Shown one piece after another: positions 30,769 to 34,347 of a DNA stretch of 34,347 bases. The stretch's first letter is position 1, and every line of letters starts with the position of its first letter. This DNA is from an uncultured Acidimicrobiales bacterium (GTDB lineage Bacteria; Actinomycetota; Acidimicrobiia; Acidimicrobiales; SHLQ01), in the NCBI GenBank assembly GCA_938023735.1, contig CALJDK010000070.1, positions 1 through 34,347 on the forward strand, in the 5' to 3' direction. The notes under the pieces are model-generated. The model was not told where the DNA came from. It made no database searches and worked only from the letters and a program-made list of their open reading frames with translations. Position numbers and translations under genes: made by a program.

Positions 30769-32043
30769 ATGAGCGACATCACCTCGCCTACCGATCCCTA
30801 CATCGTCGTTTCGAGCGATACCCACGCTGGCCTCAACTGCGAGGAATATCGCCCCTACCTCGACTCCTCGCTGCACGAAGAGTTCGATCAATACGTCGCC
30901 GAACGCCACGAGCACCGACGCATCGCCGAAGAGGTCAACGCCGACTTCATCCAGCAGTGGGAGGGCGACAACGCCGAAGGTCTTCGCGGCGCCTACGACC
31001 CTGAGGTTCGCGACAAAGAACTCGACGCCGACGGCATCTCCGGCGAGGTCATCTTCGCCGACGGCGATGCGGTAACCGGCCAGGAGTCGCCACCATTCGG
31101 CGCTGGTTTGGCCGCTGGCCAGATCACCGACCCGAAGAAGGCATTCGGTGGCGCCCGAGCCCACAACCGTTGGCTCGAAGAGTTCTGCGCCACCAACCCC
31201 GCTCGCCGAGCCGGCGTGGCCCTGGTACCGATCACTCATGGCGTCGAAGAGTCGGTGAAAGAAATCGAAGCCCTCGCCGGCAAGCCCGGCATCAAGGGAA
31301 TCATGGTGCCAACAATGTGGCACGGGTTCCCCGCCTACGGCAGCGGCCACTACGACAAGGTGTGGGCCGCCTGCGCCGAAGCCGGCCTGGTCGTGCACAC
31401 CCACTCGGGCGAAGCCGACTTCGAGAGCTACGGCGACAACGTTGCCATGTACATCCGCGAAGTCCCGTTCTGGACCCACCGCATCCTTTGGCAGCTGCTG
31501 TTCTCGGGCAAGTTCGACCAGTTCCCCAACCTCAAATACGCGGTGGTCGAGTGCGGCTCGTTCTGGGTGGGCGACATCCTCTGGAAGGCCGACGTCAACT
31601 TCGGCGCCAGCAACAAGATCAAGAAAATGGGCTCGCGCATGAAGGGTCTCATCAGCCGCCTGCCGTCGGAGTACTTCGGCAGCAACGTGTTCATCGGCGC
31701 ATCCACCATGAGCAAAGAAGAGATCCGCCGCCGCCAGGTCAACGGCATCGACGCCCTCATGTGGGGCACCGACTATCCGCACCCCGAGGGTTCGTGGCCT
31801 CACACCCGCGAGCGTCTCGAGAACGACTTCCGCGACGTATCGATCGAAGACACCCGCCGACTTCTTGGCCTCAACGCCGTCGAGTGTTACGACCTCGATC
31901 TGGCCGGCCTCACCGAAATCGCCGCCAAGATCGGACCCACCCCCGAGTCGCTTCACCAGGACCCGAACTTGCGCACCGAACCCGAGGCGCAGCGCAAGGC
32001 CCGCTGGTGGCTCGACGAGTACGGCTGCGAAATGCAGTACTAG
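30769..32043 (+). CDS. Amidohydrolase-2 (PF04909/ACMSD-like) family protein, copy 1
   Basis: This 424-residue TIM-barrel metal hydrolase begins with YIVVSSDTHAG, where D17-T-H19 stands for the usual HxH metal pair. VVHTHSGE supplies a later metal-binding His, and MWGTDYPHPEG carries the conserved catalytic or metal Asp. The same plan occurs in 2-amino-3-carboxymuconate semialdehyde decarboxylase and many actinobacterial catabolic hydrolases. Substrate is not predictable, but its operator and neighbours suggest a lipid or steroid-like breakdown path. It is followed after 31 bases by a second copy. A probable AAGAG site lies about 9 bases before the ATG. Confidence 0.82.
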   Translation: MSDITSPTDPYIVVSSDTHAGLNCEEYRPYLDSSLHEEFDQYVAERHEHRRIAEEVNADFIQQWEGDNAEGLRGAYDPEVRDKELDADGISGEVIFADGDAVTGQESPPFGAGLAAGQITDPKKAFGGARAHNRWLEEFCATNPARRAGVALVPITHGVEESVKEIEALAGKPGIKGIMVPTMWHGFPAYGSGHYDKVWAACAEAGLVVHTHSGEADFESYGDNVAMYIREVPFWTHRILWQLLFSGKFDQFPNLKYAVVECGSFWVGDILWKADVNFGASNKIKKMGSRMKGLISRLPSEYFGSNVFIGASTMSKEEIRRRQVNGIDALMWGTDYPHPEGSWPHTRERLENDFRDVSIEDTRRLLGLNAVECYDLDLAGLTEIAAKIGPTPESLHQDPNLRTEPEAQRKARWWLDEYGCEMQY

Positions 32044-32074
32044 CCCGGCGCTTCGGATTTCACAGGACTAAGCC

Positions 32075-33376
32075 ATGCAACTTCCAGAGACCGACCATCA
32101 CATCGTCATCTCAGCCGACTCGCACTGCGGCGCCGACCTACGCGATTACAAGCCGTACCTCGAGTCGAAATATCACGCCGATTTCGACGAGTGGGCCAAC
32201 TTCATGGATGAGGCGGCCGAGAAGCAGACCGCCATGTTCAAGAAGGCGGGTCGAGCACCTCGCAACGTTGGCATCGACGGCGATCCGGCGGTCGACGCCA
32301 ACAAGAACTACTCGAGCGAACGTCGCCTGCGCGAGCAATCCGAAGACGGCGTTGTGGCCACCGTGTTGTTCCCCAACACCCAACCGCCGTTCGCTCCTCC
32401 GGCAGCAACCCAGTTCGAGGCGCCGCCTTATAGCGACGACATGGAAAAGCGTTGGGCCGGACTCAAGGCTCACAACCGCTGGCTGCTCGACTTCGTGAAC
32501 GAAGCGCCCGAGCGTCGCGCCGGTGTGATGCAGATCTTCCTCGGCGACGTCGAGGGGTCGGTGAAAGAGATCGAATGGGCGGCCGAGAACGGTCTTCGAG
32601 GCGGCGTGCTTGTTCCGGGCGCTCCACCCGACTCTCCTTTCGAGCCGCTGTACTCGGCCGCTTACGAACCCATCTGGGCCGCTGCCGAAGCCAACAACAT
32701 GACCCTCAACCACCATGCCGGTGGCGCAACGCCAAACTTCGGCAACCACTTCCCGGCCTCGCTGGCTGTGTTCATGCTCGAGGTCACCTGGTGGTCGCAG
32801 CGGGCCCTGTGGCACCTCATGTTCAGCGGTGTGTTCGAGCGCTACCCCACCCTGCGTTGGGTCAACACTGAAACCGGCACAGCGTGGGTGCCCGAAACCC
32901 TCGACCGGCTCGACAGCTTCTACCACCGCATGAAATACAGCCAGTACGGATCCGAGTCGATCTTCGGTGGCATGGCCGTTGCGGGCATGTCGCTCAAGCC
33001 CAGCGAGTACTGGCAGCGTCAGTGCTACGTAGGCGCCAGCTTCCTTCGTCCAACCGAAGCACCGATCTGCCGCGAAATCGGCATCGACAATGTCATGTGG
33101 GGATCCGACTACCCCCACATCGAGGGTTCGCATCCGTTCACCAAGGATCATCTGCGGCTCACGTTTGGCGATCTTCCCGTTGAGGAGACCACCAAGCTGC
33201 TCACCACCAACGCCTGCAAGGTCTACGGGTTCGACCCCGAAGCGCTCCTCCCGCTGGCCGAGCAGTTCTGCCCCACCAAAGAGCAGGTGGCCACCCCAAT
33301 CAGCTACTCAGAGATCGCTGAAGAGGCAAAAGGCTGCCCCGGCATGAACCCTCTCAACCAGGTTCAAGCGGTCTAG
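32075..33376 (+). CDS. Amidohydrolase-2 (PF04909/ACMSD-like) family protein, copy 2
   Basis: This 433-residue paralogue of the preceding gene shows the same landmarks in the same order: HHIVISADSHCGADLRDYKPYLE (D15-S-H17 for the metal pair), MTLNHHAGGATP and MWGSDYPHIEG. Residues 60-120 differ most, which suggests a different substrate. An AGGA lies 8 bases before the ATG. It probably arose by tandem duplication, then divergence, and is co-transcribed with copy 1. Two such hydrolases in one operon may form a heteromeric pair or act on successive intermediates (inference). Confidence 0.82.
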   Translation: MQLPETDHHIVISADSHCGADLRDYKPYLESKYHADFDEWANFMDEAAEKQTAMFKKAGRAPRNVGIDGDPAVDANKNYSSERRLREQSEDGVVATVLFPNTQPPFAPPAATQFEAPPYSDDMEKRWAGLKAHNRWLLDFVNEAPERRAGVMQIFLGDVEGSVKEIEWAAENGLRGGVLVPGAPPDSPFEPLYSAAYEPIWAAAEANNMTLNHHAGGATPNFGNHFPASLAVFMLEVTWWSQRALWHLMFSGVFERYPTLRWVNTETGTAWVPETLDRLDSFYHRMKYSQYGSESIFGGMAVAGMSLKPSEYWQRQCYVGASFLRPTEAPICREIGIDNVMWGSDYPHIEGSHPFTKDHLRLTFGDLPVEETTKLLTTNACKVYGFDPEALLPLAEQFCPTKEQVATPISYSEIAEEAKGCPGMNPLNQVQAV

Positions 33377-33403
33377 GCCGATCGCGTTCCTGGCTTCGAA
33401 ATG

Positions 33404-33416
33404 TTGACCTGGTCAA
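33404..33416. promoter_or_regulatory. Palindrome TTGACC-T-GGTCAA between convergent genes
   Basis: Perfect 6-base arms with a single central base lie in the 58-base gap between amidohydrolase copy 2 and the next SDR. The loop is too tight for an RNA hairpin, so a protein site is conceivable, but its place downstream of both genes argues against an operator. Chance is possible. Confidence 0.25.
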
Positions 33417-33434
33417 AGGTTCCAGCCTCTGCAC

Positions 33435-34214
33435 CTACGCGTCGATTGCTCCGCCGTCGACAGCGAGGTCAGCGCCGTTGATGTGCCAGGCCGGTTCGCT
33501 TGCGACAAAGACCACAACGTTGCCAATGTCGACTGGTGTGGCGATGCGTTCGTTGAGGTTGGCGTACACGTTTTCGAGGCCCCATTTCTCGACCTCGTCC
33601 CACGACTCCCCCACGCCAGCTCGAGCAGCTCGTCCGGTGAGGCCGTCGCGGACTTCGCTCGTTGCGATCATGGCCGGGCTCACCAGGTTCGCCGTGACAC
33701 CGGTGCCTCGCAGTTCCATTGCCAGCGTGCGCACCAATGCGTGGAGACCCGCCTTCGCTGCGTAGTAGCCGGGATTTTTCACACCTGGTCGCCTGGATCC
33801 TACCGTTCCGAGAAAGACGATTCGGCCCCAGCCACGCTCGCGCATGCCAGGCGTGCACAGCTGGGCCACTCGTACTCCGGCCATCACATTGCGGTTCCAC
33901 TCGTCGGCCCAATTGTCCATCGACTCCCAGCCGGACTTCATGGGCGTGCCGTAGTTGTTAATCAACACGTCGACGTTGGTTGCAGAATCGGCAAGCGCCG
34001 CCGCACCCTCGTCGGTGGCGATATCGGCAACGACCGCCACAGCTTTGCCACCGGTTGCGACAATGCGGTCAACGACCTCGTCGGGCTGACCCGGTTCGAA
34101 GCCGTGGACCAAAACGGTCGCCCCTTCTTCAGCGAACACCTCGGCAATGCCCGCGCCGGTGCCACGGTAGGAGCCGGTGATGAGAACGGTCTTGCCAGAA
34201 AGTTGCAGATCCAT
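33435..34214 (-). CDS. Short-chain dehydrogenase/reductase
   Basis: This is a 259-residue SDR with TGSYRGTG (13-20), NNYG in place of NNAG, a catalytic Ser/Thr region FLGTVGSR and Tyr/Lys in YYAAKAG. The insertion after the active site (about 190-225, GLTGRAARAGVGESWDEVEKWGLENVYANLNERIA) is longer than usual and would shape the substrate pocket. It is convergent with the amidohydrolase pair and divergent from the lipoprotein gene at 34274, with 59 bases between. It probably serves the same catabolic theme as the other SDRs here, but that is only context. Confidence 0.84.
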   Translation of the reverse strand: MDLQLSGKTVLITGSYRGTGAGIAEVFAEEGATVLVHGFEPGQPDEVVDRIVATGGKAVAVVADIATDEGAAALADSATNVDVLINNYGTPMKSGWESMDNWADEWNRNVMAGVRVAQLCTPGMRERGWGRIVFLGTVGSRRPGVKNPGYYAAKAGLHALVRTLAMELRGTGVTANLVSPAMIATSEVRDGLTGRAARAGVGESWDEVEKWGLENVYANLNERIATPVDIGNVVVFVASEPAWHINGADLAVDGGAIDA

Positions 34215-34273
34215 CAGCCCATCATGTTCGAACTCGTTTCATTGTCCAAGAAGACCTCGGTTAGCGTTTGTCT

Positions 34274-34347
34274 ATGACACGAATCTGTCGAACTCCGCAC
34301 CGCCTGTTGTCGATACTGCTCGCAACTGCACTGCTCCTTGCGGCCTG
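34274..34347 (+). CDS. Lipoprotein, N-terminal fragment (3' end outside window)
   Basis: Only 24 complete codons are present. ATG ACA CGA starts MTRICRTPHRLL, followed by SILLATALLLAA. The next codon starts TG and is cut by the window end, as expected for Cys. Positive residues, a hydrophobic core and L-L-A-A-(C) make a lipobox-type signal peptide, so the product is probably an exported lipoprotein. Nothing can be said about function. No Shine-Dalgarno site is clear upstream. Confidence 0.55.
   Translation, partial: MTRICRTPHRLLSILLATALLLAA

Noticed and set aside
34226-34233. GTTCGAAC palindrome upstream of the lipoprotein gene
   Set aside because: An 8-base palindrome is too short to support an operator call without conservation.
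1-34347. tRNA, rRNA, IS element, integrase, prophage or CRISPR array
   Set aside because: I read both strands for cloverleaf-like or repeat-spacer patterns and for transposase or integrase motifs and found none; small structured RNAs could still be missed by eye.

Overview
This is about 34 kb of high-GC DNA with tightly packed genes, many ATGA/GTGA overlaps, GTG starts and few strong Shine-Dalgarno sites. The content is phenylacetyl-CoA epoxygenase genes with PaaX, many SDRs, an LLM flavin oxidoreductase, an SCP2-type thiolase, paired amidohydrolase-2 proteins and a KstR-like operator. That points to a free-living, aerobic, heterotrophic actinobacterium, possibly of the Acidimicrobiia type. 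The taxonomic guess is inference; no rRNA, tRNA, IS element, prophage or CRISPR array was seen.

Layout. (1) 1-483: end of a methyltransferase, then a minus-strand cluster (516-6622) reading glcD-glcE-glcF, a D-threonine-aldolase-like PLP enzyme and an aldonolactone-oxidase-like flavoprotein; together these suggest oxidation of glycolate or other 2-hydroxy acids and sugar-derived compounds. (2) 6636-8734: a two-gene ABC-2 exporter, divergent from glcD with almost no spacer. (3) 8757-12751: an SDR, an N-acyl-D-amino-acid-deacylase-type amidohydrolase and an SCP2-like thiolase. (4) 12767-18189: an SRPBCC protein divergent from paaA-paaD-paaB-paaC-paaX, followed by an SGNH hydrolase and a DUF2889-like protein on the same strand. 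paaE and the ring-opening genes are not in the window. (5) 18214-22388: the most unusual region, a signalling island. It has a coiled-coil protein, a soluble histidine kinase, and a minus-strand operon of LuxR-type response regulator, tail-anchored longin/roadblock-like protein and Ras-like small GTPase. (6) 22474-28013: a NIPSNAP-like protein, an endolysin-like PG-binding/GH19 protein, a large exported YceI - cytochrome c-like - copper monooxygenase-like fusion, an unknown protein and a secreted lysozyme-fold protein. (7) 28049-34214: a coupled SDR-LLM-SDR operon divergent from two paralogous amidohydrolase-2 genes, with a KstR-like palindrome in the shared promoter region, then a further SDR. 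(8) 34274-end: start of a lipoprotein gene.

The best candidate for an undescribed system is the GTPase island. The coiled-coil protein and the membrane-anchored protein share an N-terminal I/V-L-F-G helix motif. The GTPase is translationally coupled to the membrane-anchored longin-like protein, and a two-component pair surrounds them. A plausible model (inference) is a membrane-localised GTPase switch whose state is read by, or controlled through, the two-component system, with the coiled-coil protein as a second GTPase or scaffold partner.
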